From: JAJDTQ01 sp965204235
Lineage (GTDB): Bacteria; Desulfobacterota; Binatia; UBA9968; JAJDTQ01
Reading direction: 5' to 3'
Length of the DNA stretch: 64,000 nt
Assembly: GCA_965204235.1 (NCBI GenBank)
Contig: OZ241979.1
Location: 3,782,001-3,846,000 of the forward strand
Shown one piece after another: positions 27,601 to 35,969 of this stretch. The position numbers were made by a program, and so were the translations under genes. The notes below the pieces were generated by a model that saw only the letters and a list, made by a program, of their open reading frames with translations, did not search any database and was not told where the DNA came from. The first letter of the stretch is position 1. Every line of letters starts with the position of its first letter.

Positions 27601-29280
27601 CTACGAGGGCTTGGCCTCGTTGGACCAGCTCGTCTCCATCCGTTCCCCTTCCATGGCCAGCGTCTGGTTGCCGGTCCATCGCGGGTCCCCGTCGGGGAAG
27701 TCCAGGCGCTGGTGCGCCCCGCGGCTCTCGGTGCGGCCCAGGGCGGCGCGCACCACCGCCTCCGCGGTGGTCAGCATGGCGCGCAGCTCCAACCGGTCCT
27801 GGACGTCGAGGTTGAAACCTTCGGTCGAGCGGACGGCCACCGGCTCTTTACGGAGTTCACGGACGCCGTCGAGGGCCATGCGGAGGTCCTCTCCGGTGCG
27901 GAAGGGCCCGGCGCGCTCCCACATGAGGTCTTGCAGCTCCCGTTGGAGCACGTTGGCCGGCACACCGTATTCCGAGGAGGCGTCCAGGGCGCTCCGGATG
28001 CGCTCCACCGCGTCGGCCGCGGCTTTCGCGCTCCAGCCGTCGGCCGCGGCGACGGCGGCTCCGCCAGCCTCGCTCCCGGCCCGTTCGCCGAACACGAGGG
28101 CCTCGGTGATGGCGTTGCCGGAGAGGCGGTTGGCGCCGTTGGCGCCGCCCACCGCCTCTCCGGCGGCGTAGAGTCCGGGCACCCGCGTCCGCATGCGCTC
28201 GTCCACGCGGATGCCCCCCATGTGGTAGTGGGCCGTGGGCGCCACCTCCACCGGGGTCCGGGTGAGGTCGATGCCGTTGTGCGCCAACCGGTCGATGACC
28301 GGCCCGAAGGCGGCCCTGAGCGTGTGGTCGGGGACGTGCCGGAAGTCCAGGAAGACGCCCCCGTGGGGGGAGCCCCGGCCCGCCTCCACCTCCTTGAGTA
28401 TGGCGTAGGACGCCTGGTCGCGCACGGTGGTGTAGGCGCCGTCGTCCCGGTTCCCGTACCGGTGCATGAACTCTTCGAAGCGGCCGTTCAGCAGCCGCCC
28501 GCCGAGCTTGTAGCGGAAGGGGTCCCACATGATGGGGTCCATGCCCACCAGCCGCGGCGCCAGGTGGGCGATGGGGAAGAACTGCACGAACTCCATGTCG
28601 ATCAACTCCGCCCCGGCCCACAGGGCCAGGGCGTAAGCTTCTCCGCCCATGTTGGTGGACGCGCTGTTGCGGCGGTAGATTTTCGTGAGGCCGCCCGCGG
28701 CCAGGACGACGGCCTTGGCGGCGAACGTGACGATTTCGCCGGTGGCCACGTCCAGCCCGACCGCGCCCACTGCTCGGCCGTCGCGCACCACGAGGTCGGT
28801 GACCGCCACGTTGCTCAGGCGGCGCACCGGAGCCATGACGCCCACTTGGCGTCTCAAGGCGCCCGCCACCCCGGGGCCGGTGTTGAGGAAGTCCACGTAG
28901 CAGCAGCGGGCCCGGCCGTGTCCCGGCGCCTTGACCTGGCGGATGCGCCCCTCGGCGCTCCGCGCCCAGTGGGCGCCCCAGCCGTCCATCTCGAAGATCC
29001 TCGCAGGGCCGTTCTCGCAGAGCAACCGGGCCAGGTTCGCGTCGCAGAGCCCCCGGCCGGCCGTCAGCGTGTCCCGGAGGTGGTCGGTCCAGTGGTCGGG
29101 CTCCTCCTGGCCGATGGCCGCGGCCACGGTCATCTGCGCCATGATGGTGGCGCCGCCGCGTCCGACCAGGGACTTGTCCAGCAACAGCACCGACGCGCCC
29201 CGCCGGGCCGCGGCAATGGCCGCGTACATGCCGGCGCCGCCGGCTCCCACCACCAGGACGTCTGCGGACAGATGGGTCAC
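27601..29280 (-). CDS. FAD-dependent oxidoreductase, succinate dehydrogenase/fumarate reductase flavoprotein family
   Basis: A 559-residue flavoprotein. The N-terminal FAD motif is VVGAGGAGMYAAIAAARRG; GGATIMAQMTVAAA is the SDH-like second block; APTAHYHMGGIRVDERMRT corresponds to the active-site region that in SDH holds the proton-shuttle Arg and substrate His; GLYAAGEAVGGANGANRLSG binds FAD. The C-terminal helical domain is present. The partner is the short 2Fe-2S protein encoded 8 bases downstream, rather than a full SdhB, and no SdhC/D anchor is nearby, so this is not the TCA-cycle complex. A dehydrogenase for a related dicarboxylate, or an aspartate-oxidase-like enzyme, is possible; the substrate is open. 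Confidence 0.8.
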   Translation of the reverse strand: MTHLSADVLVVGAGGAGMYAAIAAARRGASVLLLDKSLVGRGGATIMAQMTVAAAIGQEEPDHWTDHLRDTLTAGRGLCDANLARLLCENGPARIFEMDGWGAHWARSAEGRIRQVKAPGHGRARCCYVDFLNTGPGVAGALRRQVGVMAPVRRLSNVAVTDLVVRDGRAVGAVGLDVATGEIVTFAAKAVVLAAGGLTKIYRRNSASTNMGGEAYALALWAGAELIDMEFVQFFPIAHLAPRLVGMDPIMWDPFRYKLGGRLLNGRFEEFMHRYGNRDDGAYTTVRDQASYAILKEVEAGRGSPHGGVFLDFRHVPDHTLRAAFGPVIDRLAHNGIDLTRTPVEVAPTAHYHMGGIRVDERMRTRVPGLYAAGEAVGGANGANRLSGNAITEALVFGERAGSEAGGAAVAAADGWSAKAAADAVERIRSALDASSEYGVPANVLQRELQDLMWERAGPFRTGEDLRMALDGVRELRKEPVAVRSTEGFNLDVQDRLELRAMLTTAEAVVRAALGRTESRGAHQRLDFPDGDPRWTGNQTLAMEGERMETSWSNEAKPS

Positions 29281-29334
29281 CGCGGAAGTCTAGTCCAAAG
29301 CGTGTGGAGCGTCCAGAGCGGGCCGATCTTCTCC

Positions 29335-29363
29335 TTGACGGGGCTGACCTTTCGGTCTAACTA
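29335..29363 (+). promoter_or_regulatory. Promoter upstream of the amidohydrolase gene
   Basis: TTGACG (29335-29340) and TAACTA (29358-29363), 17 bases apart, in the 187-base gap divergent from the FAD gene. Short copies of TATCC(A/G)GA follow at 29367-29395, perhaps part of a control site. Confidence 0.5.
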
Positions 29364-29467
29364 GAGTATCCAGAGCAGGGTATCCGGAATATCCGGGTTT
29401 CGAGTTTTCAGGACAGGGGCATCGGACCGGGGTCGAGTTCTCCGGAAACCGCGGAAGGGAGAAAACC

Positions 29468-31141
29468 ATGGCGCATGATCTGGTCGTGAGGAACGGCCTT
29501 GTGGTGGACGGCACCGGCAGCCCCGGCTTCGAGGCGGACGTGGGCATCGACGGGGGAACCATTGCCGCCATCGGGAAGGACCTGGGATCGGGCGACACCG
29601 AGATCGACGCCCGCGGGCAGGTGGTGGCGCCGGGCTTCATCGACTCCCACACCCACATGGACCTCTTCATCGTGCAGTACCCCCACGGCAACCCCGTGGT
29701 CAATTACGGCGTCACCTCCATCGTCATCGGCGACTGCGGCGCGTCCATTGCCCCGGTGCCGCCCAAGGGCGAGCCCCGGGACGTGCTCATCGCCTACCTG
29801 CGCCGGGTGCTCGACGACTACGTGGAGGACAAGGACTGGAAGTGGACCACCTTCCCCGAATACCTGGACTATCTCGAAGGCAGGGTCGGAGTGAACGTGG
29901 CCGCGCTGGTGCCCCACTCGCCGGTGCGGCTGACGGTCATGGGGGAGGCGGCCTACCGGCGGGAAGCCACCCCCGAGGAGTTGGAGAGCATGAAGCAGAT
30001 GGTCCGGGAAGGGATGGAAGCCGGGGGCATCGGCTTCTCGTCCAGTCCCCGGGGCGGTCCGGCGATCCACGCCGGCACCCCCAGCACGCTGGCGAGCCAG
30101 GAGGAGATGGCGGCGCTGGCCAACGTCGCCGGCGAGTACGGCGGCTGCTTCCAGTTCAACGGCTTCGGCAACCTGCTGAAGCCGGAGAGCGGCTTTCCCG
30201 AGCTGGTGGAGAAGATCCACGTGCCCATGATCGGCAACGAGTTCCGCGTGCGGCCGGGGGAAAAGGAAGACGGCCTGCGGGCCATCGAGCTCATGAAGGA
30301 GGCCCGGGAAAGGGGCAAGGACATCTACGGCGTGGTCATTCCCTATTCCCACATCCGGCGTTTCGACCTGGACGATTGCTTCATCCTGGACGGCCTGCCC
30401 CTGTGGGAGGAGATCAAGCAGGATCGGGACGAGTTGCCGCGCAAGCTCCGGGATCCCGAGGTCCGACGGAAGCTGGACGAGCAGAGGCGCGGGAACGCGG
30501 GCGAGCCGGTGTATCCCGAATGGCTGGGGTGGGGCGGCGTCTATTTCGACGTGATGCAGCGGGAAGACCTCAAGTCCCGTGAAGGCCGGAACGTCCCGGA
30601 GGTCGCCGGGGCCGCGGGCAAGTCCGAGGTGGACGCCTTCTTCGACGCCTGGCTCGAGGACGGACTGGCGTCGAAGTTCTACTACCAGGGCTTCGCCAAC
30701 GGACACATGGACCTTCTGGCCGAGATGATCAAGACCACCGAGGGGCTCATCGGCACCGACGCGGGCGCGCACCTGGACCGGTTCTTCTGGCACGGCGCTC
30801 CCACCCGCGTGCTGGGTTACTGGCGCCGTGACAAGAAGCTCTTCAACCTCGAGGAAGCGGTGCACAAGGTGACCGGCCATCCTGCGGCCAAGCTCGGGAT
30901 GAACCGAGGGCGGCTCAAGACCGGTCTGCCGGCCGACGTCACGGTGTTCGATCCGGACAAGGTGGACGACCTGGCCAGCAAGCGCATGCCGGCCAAGCTC
31001 GACGAGGCGGAGATCCACCGCCATCCGCCGGGGATCGGCGCGGTGGTGGTCAACGGCAAGGTCGTGCTGCAAGACGGCGAGTGCAGGGACGTCTTCCCGG
31101 GCCGGGTGCGGCGGCAGGAGCTCTTCATGCCCGGACAGTAA
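29468..31141 (+). CDS. D-aminoacylase-like amidohydrolase (amidohydrolase family 3)
   Basis: A 557-residue TIM-barrel hydrolase with the usual small beta-sandwich made of both ends (N-terminal HDLVVRNGLVVDGTGSPGF; C-terminal GLPADVTVFDPD and VVVNGKVV). Metal ligands include His61 and His63 (FIDSHTHMDL). VIGDCGAS holds the family cysteine (D-aminoacylase-type zinc ligand), and LIGTDAGAHLDRF lies at the barrel end. Members remove acyl groups from N-acyl-D-amino acids or open cyclic amides. The ATG at 29468 follows AAGGGAG by 7 bases. It leads a plus-strand run of closely spaced genes up to the second MFS gene. Confidence 0.85.
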   Translation: MAHDLVVRNGLVVDGTGSPGFEADVGIDGGTIAAIGKDLGSGDTEIDARGQVVAPGFIDSHTHMDLFIVQYPHGNPVVNYGVTSIVIGDCGASIAPVPPKGEPRDVLIAYLRRVLDDYVEDKDWKWTTFPEYLDYLEGRVGVNVAALVPHSPVRLTVMGEAAYRREATPEELESMKQMVREGMEAGGIGFSSSPRGGPAIHAGTPSTLASQEEMAALANVAGEYGGCFQFNGFGNLLKPESGFPELVEKIHVPMIGNEFRVRPGEKEDGLRAIELMKEARERGKDIYGVVIPYSHIRRFDLDDCFILDGLPLWEEIKQDRDELPRKLRDPEVRRKLDEQRRGNAGEPVYPEWLGWGGVYFDVMQREDLKSREGRNVPEVAGAAGKSEVDAFFDAWLEDGLASKFYYQGFANGHMDLLAEMIKTTEGLIGTDAGAHLDRFFWHGAPTRVLGYWRRDKKLFNLEEAVHKVTGHPAAKLGMNRGRLKTGLPADVTVFDPDKVDDLASKRMPAKLDEAEIHRHPPGIGAVVVNGKVVLQDGECRDVFPGRVRRQELFMPGQ

Positions 31142-31160
31142 CGGCATGGGGGAGGTACGC

Positions 31161-31907
31161 ATGGAGGTCCTCGGGCCGGAAGCCCTGATCGACGACCTGC
31201 GCCAAGTCCTGCGGGGCCGCTACCCGGTGCATCCGCTGCGGAGGCTGCTCCTGGAGGGCCGTCTCGGCCGGGAGCAGTTGCAGGGTTGGGCCAAGAACCA
31301 GTTCCACGAGTTCCGCAACATCCATCGCTTCTTCGGCATCCGCTACCAGAAGTGTCCGGTCCAGGCGCTGCGGCGGATGCTGCTGGAAAACATGGTGGAG
31401 GAGGAGGGCGAGGACCTGTTCGGCGGGAAGTATCCCAGCCACGCCGAGTTGTGGACCCGCTTCGGGGAGGGCCTGGGGATCCCGCGCGAAGAGATGCACG
31501 GCTACGAGCCGCTGCCGGGGGTCCGGGCCGCCCTGGAGATGTACGTGCAACTGGTGCAGCAGAGCCACTGGGCCGTGGCCATCGGCACCGGGCTGGTCTT
31601 CGAGGGAGAGGGGCCTAGGCGCATGGGGGAGGAGAGGGAGGCGCTGGAGACGCGCTACCCCTGGATACCCTCCGATTCCCTGGCCTTCTTTCGCGCCCAC
31701 GAGTATCATGACGAGGGGCACGGCAACTTCATCGTGGACGTGATCAAGGAGCACGTCATGGACGTCAGCCTCCAGGAGGAGATGCGGGCCGCGGTGAGGA
31801 CGCGCGTGGACATCATGTGGTTGCAGAACGAGTCCATCTACCAGGCGTTCGTCCGCACCGGGTTCGGGCCGGAGAGCGTTCACGGAATCGAAGCTGCGAC
31901 CGCGTGA
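31161..31907 (+). CDS. PqqC/TenA-like haem-oxygenase-fold protein
   Basis: A 248-residue all-helical protein of the haem-oxygenase-like fold. Candidate active-site or diiron ligands are the helices WAKNQFHEFRNIHRF, ENMVEEEGED and HEYHDEGHGNF, a pattern of Glu and His found in PqqC, CADD and iron-containing oxidases. GRYPVHPLRRLLLEGRL is a typical first-helix block. No other pqq genes are present, so PQQ synthesis is unlikely; a diiron oxidase role is equally possible. I choose ATG 31161 because GGAGG ends 5 bases before it; an ATG at 31146 has no ribosome site. Confidence 0.7.
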   Translation: MEVLGPEALIDDLRQVLRGRYPVHPLRRLLLEGRLGREQLQGWAKNQFHEFRNIHRFFGIRYQKCPVQALRRMLLENMVEEEGEDLFGGKYPSHAELWTRFGEGLGIPREEMHGYEPLPGVRAALEMYVQLVQQSHWAVAIGTGLVFEGEGPRRMGEEREALETRYPWIPSDSLAFFRAHEYHDEGHGNFIVDVIKEHVMDVSLQEEMRAAVRTRVDIMWLQNESIYQAFVRTGFGPESVHGIEAATA

Positions 31908-31949
31908 CCGGCAGCGGACGGACCGCGGGCAAGGACGGCGCACCTTTCG

Positions 31950-32837
31950 ATGGGATCGGGGATCGGTAGAGCATTCGCAGTGCTGGCTCTCGTGGCGGCC
32001 GTGGGGTACACCGCGTGGGAGACCCACAACCTCAGGACGGTTCTCGAACGGATGAACGAGGGCAACGAGACGGACCTGACGGAGATGATGATCTCTCTCG
32101 CCCGCACCGAAGGACAGCTCGCCCGGGTCCGGGAGACGGTGGACCTGCTCGGCGGCAAGGGGGCGCAGGAAGCCGGACAGGATACGGACGCCGGCGCGCT
32201 GGCGGGGGAGGTCGCCGCGGCCCTGACCGGGCCCCAGCGGGAAATCCTGCAGAAGGAACTGGAGAAGTGGGTCAAGGAGTTGAGGGACCGGAGGGAGAAG
32301 GGCTGGGCCGCGTTGCAGGAGGCATTGAAACAGGAACTGGGCCGCTACGAGACCAGGGCCGATGAACGGGACCAGCGCTGGGAGAGGTTGACCGCGCTCG
32401 TGCAGGAAAACCAGAAGAGTCTGACGGCGCAACTGCGGGAGCTGGGAAGCGGCCTCTCCGGGCCTTCCGGCGCCACGGACGCGCAGCGCGCGGCGTTGAC
32501 CGACCTGGAGGAGCGTTTGGCCGCGGTGGTCGAGGCCGGCGACAGACGCGAGCAGGCGTTGACCCGGCGCAACCGGCGCGACGACAAACGCTGGGAGGAA
32601 CTGTTCCTGGCGTTGCAGGAGAACAAGGAGGCCACCCGGCAACGCTACGCCGAGGTGGCCGCGCGCCTGGACGAATGGCGGCGGGACGGCGCTTCGAGGC
32701 CGGTGAACACCGCGGCGAGGCAGGGACCCGCGGGCGGCAGGGACCGGGGAAGGAGGACGGGAGGCGGAACCGAGCAGGAAAGGCTGGCGGAGTTCTGCGC
32801 CGAGGTGCCCCAGTCCGAACTCTGCCGGGACCTGTAG
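31950..32837 (+). CDS. Membrane-anchored coiled-coil protein of unknown function
   Basis: A 295-residue protein. Residues 7-22 (AFAVLALVAAVGYTAW) form a membrane anchor; residues 30 to about 245 are charged, heptad-rich and lack prolines except near 155-165, so a long coiled coil is expected. The tail (250-280) is Arg/Gly-rich, and the end has two cysteines (FCAEVP, ELCRDL). I recognise no family. It lies 42 bases after the PqqC-like gene and 2 bases before the dehydrogenase gene, so it belongs to the same transcript. Confidence 0.6.
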   Translation: MGSGIGRAFAVLALVAAVGYTAWETHNLRTVLERMNEGNETDLTEMMISLARTEGQLARVRETVDLLGGKGAQEAGQDTDAGALAGEVAAALTGPQREILQKELEKWVKELRDRREKGWAALQEALKQELGRYETRADERDQRWERLTALVQENQKSLTAQLRELGSGLSGPSGATDAQRAALTDLEERLAAVVEAGDRREQALTRRNRRDDKRWEELFLALQENKEATRQRYAEVAARLDEWRRDGASRPVNTAARQGPAGGRDRGRRTGGGTEQERLAEFCAEVPQSELCRDL

Positions 32838-32839
32838 CC

Positions 32840-33823
32840 ATGGGCAAGGTACAGGCCGCCATCCTGGACGATTACCAGGACGTCGCCCGCTCCCTGGTGG
32901 GGTCGAGGGAGGTTCCGGAAGACCTGGAAGTCACGGTCTTCCGCGATCACCTGGACGACGAGGAGGCGCTGGCCGAGCGGCTGCGCGGGTTCGAGGTCGT
33001 CTGCGTCATGCGGGAGCGCACGCCGTTTCGCCGCGGCCTCCTGGAGCGCCTGCCCGACCTCCGGCTGCTGGTGACCAGCGGCATGAGGAACGCCTCCATC
33101 GACATGACCGCGGCCCGGCAACGGGGGGTCACGGTCTGCGGCACGCCCAGCGTCGGCGGGCCGACCGCGGAGTTGACCTGGGGCCTGATCATCGGGTTGC
33201 TCCGGCACATCCCGCGGGAAGACCGGGCCACCCGCGGCGGCGGTTGGCAGGAGACGGTGGGGAGCGGCCTCCTGGGCAAGACCCTGGGGGTGGCCGGGTT
33301 GGGGAAGCTGGGCGCCCGGGTGGCCCGTGTGGGGCTTGCGTTCGACATGGAGGTGATCGCGTGGAGCCGGAACCTGACCGAGGAGCGCTGCCGCGAGGTC
33401 GGGGTCGCCCGGGTCGGCAGGGACGAGCTGCTGTCACGCTCGGACGTGCTCACCATCCATCTCGTGCTGAGCGACCGCACCCGGGGACTCCTGGGGGCCG
33501 CGGAGCTCGCGATGATGAAACCCACCGCGGTGCTCGTCAACACGTCCCGGGGCCCCATCGTCGAAGAGGCCGCGTTGATGGATGCGTTGCAGCGCGGGGT
33601 CATCGCCGGCGCGGGCCTGGACGTCTTCGATACCGAGCCGTTGCCTCGGGACCACCCGCTTCGGCGCTGTGACAACACCGTCCTCACGCCGCATCTGGGC
33701 TACGTGGAAGAGGCGAACTACGGGGCCTACTTCGACGGCTACCTGGCGGCCATCCGGAGTTACCTGGACGGCTCCCCGGTGAACGTCGTCGGGGGTTCGA
33801 CCGGAACGGAAGTCCGACAGTGA
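32840..33823 (+). CDS. D-isomer-specific 2-hydroxyacid dehydrogenase
   Basis: A 327-residue NAD-dependent enzyme of the phosphoglycerate dehydrogenase group. The NAD-binding loop is GVAGLGKLGARVARVG, and the catalytic set is present: Arg in VNTSRGPIVEEAAL, Glu in DVFDTEPLP, His in LTPHLGYV. GPTAELTWGLIIGLLRHI is the standard helix before the nucleotide fold. The first domain is short and the substrate cannot be told. The start lies 2 bases after the coiled-coil gene stop, and its stop overlaps the NYN gene start (GTGA). Confidence 0.85.
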   Translation: MGKVQAAILDDYQDVARSLVGSREVPEDLEVTVFRDHLDDEEALAERLRGFEVVCVMRERTPFRRGLLERLPDLRLLVTSGMRNASIDMTAARQRGVTVCGTPSVGGPTAELTWGLIIGLLRHIPREDRATRGGGWQETVGSGLLGKTLGVAGLGKLGARVARVGLAFDMEVIAWSRNLTEERCREVGVARVGRDELLSRSDVLTIHLVLSDRTRGLLGAAELAMMKPTAVLVNTSRGPIVEEAALMDALQRGVIAGAGLDVFDTEPLPRDHPLRRCDNTVLTPHLGYVEEANYGAYFDGYLAAIRSYLDGSPVNVVGGSTGTEVRQ

Positions 33824-34656
33824 ACGACAGAGCACAGACCGGGAACTTGGCCCAGACCGAGAACCTGGCCCTCTACTGCGACTTCGAGAACATCGCCATC
33901 GGCGTCCGCGACGCCCGCTACGCCGACTTCGACATGGGGAAGGTCCTCGACCGGCTGCTGGTCAAGGGCAAGATCGTGGTCAAGAAGGCCTACTCCGACT
34001 GGGAGCGCTACCGGGAGTTCAAGCCCGCCATGCACGAGGCATCCTTCGAGTTGATCGAGATCCCCCACGTGCGCCAGTCGGGCAAGAACTCCGCGGACAT
34101 CCGCATGGTCGTGGACGCACTGGACCTGTGTTACACCAAGTCCCACGTGGACACCTTCGTCATCATCAGCGGCGATTCCGACTTCTCCGCGCTGGTCAGC
34201 AAGCTCCGGGAGAACAACAAGGTCGTCATCGGCGTCGGCGTGAAGAACTCCACCTCCGACCTGCTGATCGCCAACTGCGACGAGTTCATCTACTACGACG
34301 ACCTGGTGCGCGACTCCAAGCGCCGAGGCGGCGCCAAGCGGGAGAAGCCCGCGGGACGGACGCCGCGCAAGACGGTCGCGGCTCCCGCGGAGGAGAAGGA
34401 GAAGAAGGAGGCGTTCGACCTCGTGGTGGAGACCGTGACCCACCTCTTCGACGAGCGCGGCGAGAAGGACACGCTGTGGGGGTCCATGGTGAAGCAGGCC
34501 CTGAAGCGCCGCAAGCCCGGTTTCAACGAGCGCTACCACGGCTTCCGCTCCTTCGGCAAGCTGCTCGAGGAAGCCCAGGCGCTGCGGCTGCTCGACCTGG
34601 AAGCGGACGAGAAGTCGGGCGACTACGTGATCAAGGGGGTGACCCAGGAAGACTGA
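33820..34656 (+). CDS. NYN-domain RNase with C-terminal LOTUS/OST-HTH-like domain
   Basis: A 278-residue protein. Residues 15-165 are a NYN (PIN-like) nuclease domain with its acidic residues at Asp21 (YCDFENI), Asp93 and Asp99 (SADIRMVVDA), and Asp119/Asp121 (ISGDSDF). After a Lys-rich linker (170-195) residues 200-275 form a winged-helix LOTUS/OST-HTH-like module (VTHLFDERGEKDTLWGSMVK, then FRSFGKLLEEA). Such proteins are thought to bind and cut RNA. A GTG start overlaps the dehydrogenase stop. It is the last gene but one before the defence island, so a link to defence is possible, although NYN-LOTUS proteins are also common elsewhere. Confidence 0.85.
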   Translation: MNDRAQTGNLAQTENLALYCDFENIAIGVRDARYADFDMGKVLDRLLVKGKIVVKKAYSDWERYREFKPAMHEASFELIEIPHVRQSGKNSADIRMVVDALDLCYTKSHVDTFVIISGDSDFSALVSKLRENNKVVIGVGVKNSTSDLLIANCDEFIYYDDLVRDSKRRGGAKREKPAGRTPRKTVAAPAEEKEKKEAFDLVVETVTHLFDERGEKDTLWGSMVKQALKRRKPGFNERYHGFRSFGKLLEEAQALRLLDLEADEKSGDYVIKGVTQED

Positions 34657-34690
34657 CGGAACCGTCCGTGCAGACTCCCCACGGACCGGC

Positions 34691-35857
34691 ATGTCCTCCA
34701 ACCTGCTCTATTCGCTGGCCGCGGTCTGCATGGCCTCCGGCGCCATCGGCAGCGCCTTGCTGGCGCCGTTCTACATGGACGCCAAGGGGTTCCCCGTGTC
34801 CCTGGTGGGCGTCCCCCTGGTGCTCAACGGCGTCGGCGCGCTCTGCTCGGACGTGGTGTCCGGCGCCCTGGCCTCCTACTTCCGCTCGAGCTTCCTCCTG
34901 CTCGCGTCGATGCTGGTCGCGGTGGCCGCCAGCCTCCTGGGGTTCGCCTTCCAGGAGAGCCTGACGGTGTTCCTGGCCGCGTTCGCCGTACTCGGTCTCA
35001 CCGAGGCCATGTTCAGTCTCGCCATCCGACGGATCGTGTTCGTGCAATCGACGCCGGAGCAGCAGGGCAAGGCCCAGGGACAGGTGGCCGCGGCCCTGGG
35101 GTTGGGCTTTGCCCTGGGCCCGACCCTGGGCGGGTTGGTGGGGGAGTGGTGGGGCGTGGACAAGCTGTTCCTGGTGGTGGCCGTGCCCCAGACCGTCGGG
35201 TTGACCTTCCTCCTGATGGCGAGGGGGCACCGCACGGAGAAGCCGGTGGAGCGCAGTGCGACGCCCTTGTGGAGGGTGGGGAGGGGACTCCTGGCCCGGG
35301 TCGGCTTCCTCGGCGCCGCCCTGGCCGTCTTCCAGTCGTTCCTGTGCCTGATCGGGGTCACCCGGATCGCGTTTCCGTTCCTCGCGGTGCGGCGGGGGCT
35401 GACCCTGGACGTCATCGGCGCCATGGTGAGCGTTTCCCGTCTCACCGACACCGCGGGAAGGCTGGTGGGGGGCCGGCTCTGCGACCGCATGGGGAGCCGC
35501 AGGGTGATCCTCACGGGGGTGTTCCTCACGGTCCCGGCCTTCGTCCTGCAGGTCCTGGGCCGAGGTTACTTCGCGTTGCTGCTGCCCCTCTGCCTGATGA
35601 CCGCAGGGTTCGGACTCTCCAACGTGGGCTCCACCACCCTGGCCCTGCAACTGGCGGACGACAGCAGCAAGGGCGTCGCCCTGGGGCTGATCCGCGCCGC
35701 CACCTCCTTCGGCCGCATGTTCGGTCCCCTGCTCGCCGGCGTGCTGGTGGCCGACCTGGGCTTCCACTGGGGGTTCGTGGCCCTGGCGCTGGTCTCCCTG
35801 GCCATCGGCGGCAGCGTCTCGACCCTGTTCCGGCGCGAACGGACCGCGGCACAGTGA
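34691..35857 (+). CDS. MFS transporter
   Basis: A 388-residue, about 12-segment carrier. The loop GGRLCDRMGSRRVI in the second half fits the MFS signature; the first-half copy is degenerate. It begins 34 bases after the NYN gene, probably on the same transcript. Substrate unknown; drug or metabolite export are both possible. Confidence 0.8.
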   Translation: MSSNLLYSLAAVCMASGAIGSALLAPFYMDAKGFPVSLVGVPLVLNGVGALCSDVVSGALASYFRSSFLLLASMLVAVAASLLGFAFQESLTVFLAAFAVLGLTEAMFSLAIRRIVFVQSTPEQQGKAQGQVAAALGLGFALGPTLGGLVGEWWGVDKLFLVVAVPQTVGLTFLLMARGHRTEKPVERSATPLWRVGRGLLARVGFLGAALAVFQSFLCLIGVTRIAFPFLAVRRGLTLDVIGAMVSVSRLTDTAGRLVGGRLCDRMGSRRVILTGVFLTVPAFVLQVLGRGYFALLLPLCLMTAGFGLSNVGSTTLALQLADDSSKGVALGLIRAATSFGRMFGPLLAGVLVADLGFHWGFVALALVSLAIGGSVSTLFRRERTAAQ

Positions 35858-35910
35858 TACAAGGCATGTGACAAACGCCTTCCATGACCACGATGAGGAG
35901 ATCCAACCGC

Positions 35911-35939
35911 TTGTCCCGCGGACGGGAAGCCCATAGAAT
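35911..35939 (+). promoter_or_regulatory. Promoter of the DUF499 gene
   Basis: TTGTCC (35911-35916) and TAGAAT (35934-35939) with 17 bases between them, in the 112-base gap before the DUF499 ATPase. Initiation near 35946 gives a short leader to the ATG at 35970. This marks the probable left end of the defence island's own transcription. Confidence 0.5.
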
Positions 35940-35969
35940 TGCCTCCCGGGGAGAAGCGCAGAGCGCGCC

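Noticed and set aside
27218..29280. TCA-cycle succinate dehydrogenase
   Set aside because: SdhB is reduced to its 2Fe-2S domain and SdhC/D are absent.
25930..29364. A 1144-codon plus-strand open frame opposite sthA and the FAD genes
   Set aside because: Antisense shadow; the minus-strand genes have complete domains and ribosome sites.
31161..31907. PQQ synthase (pqqC)
   Set aside because: No pqqA, B, D or E nearby; the fold is shared by diiron oxidases and TenA proteins.
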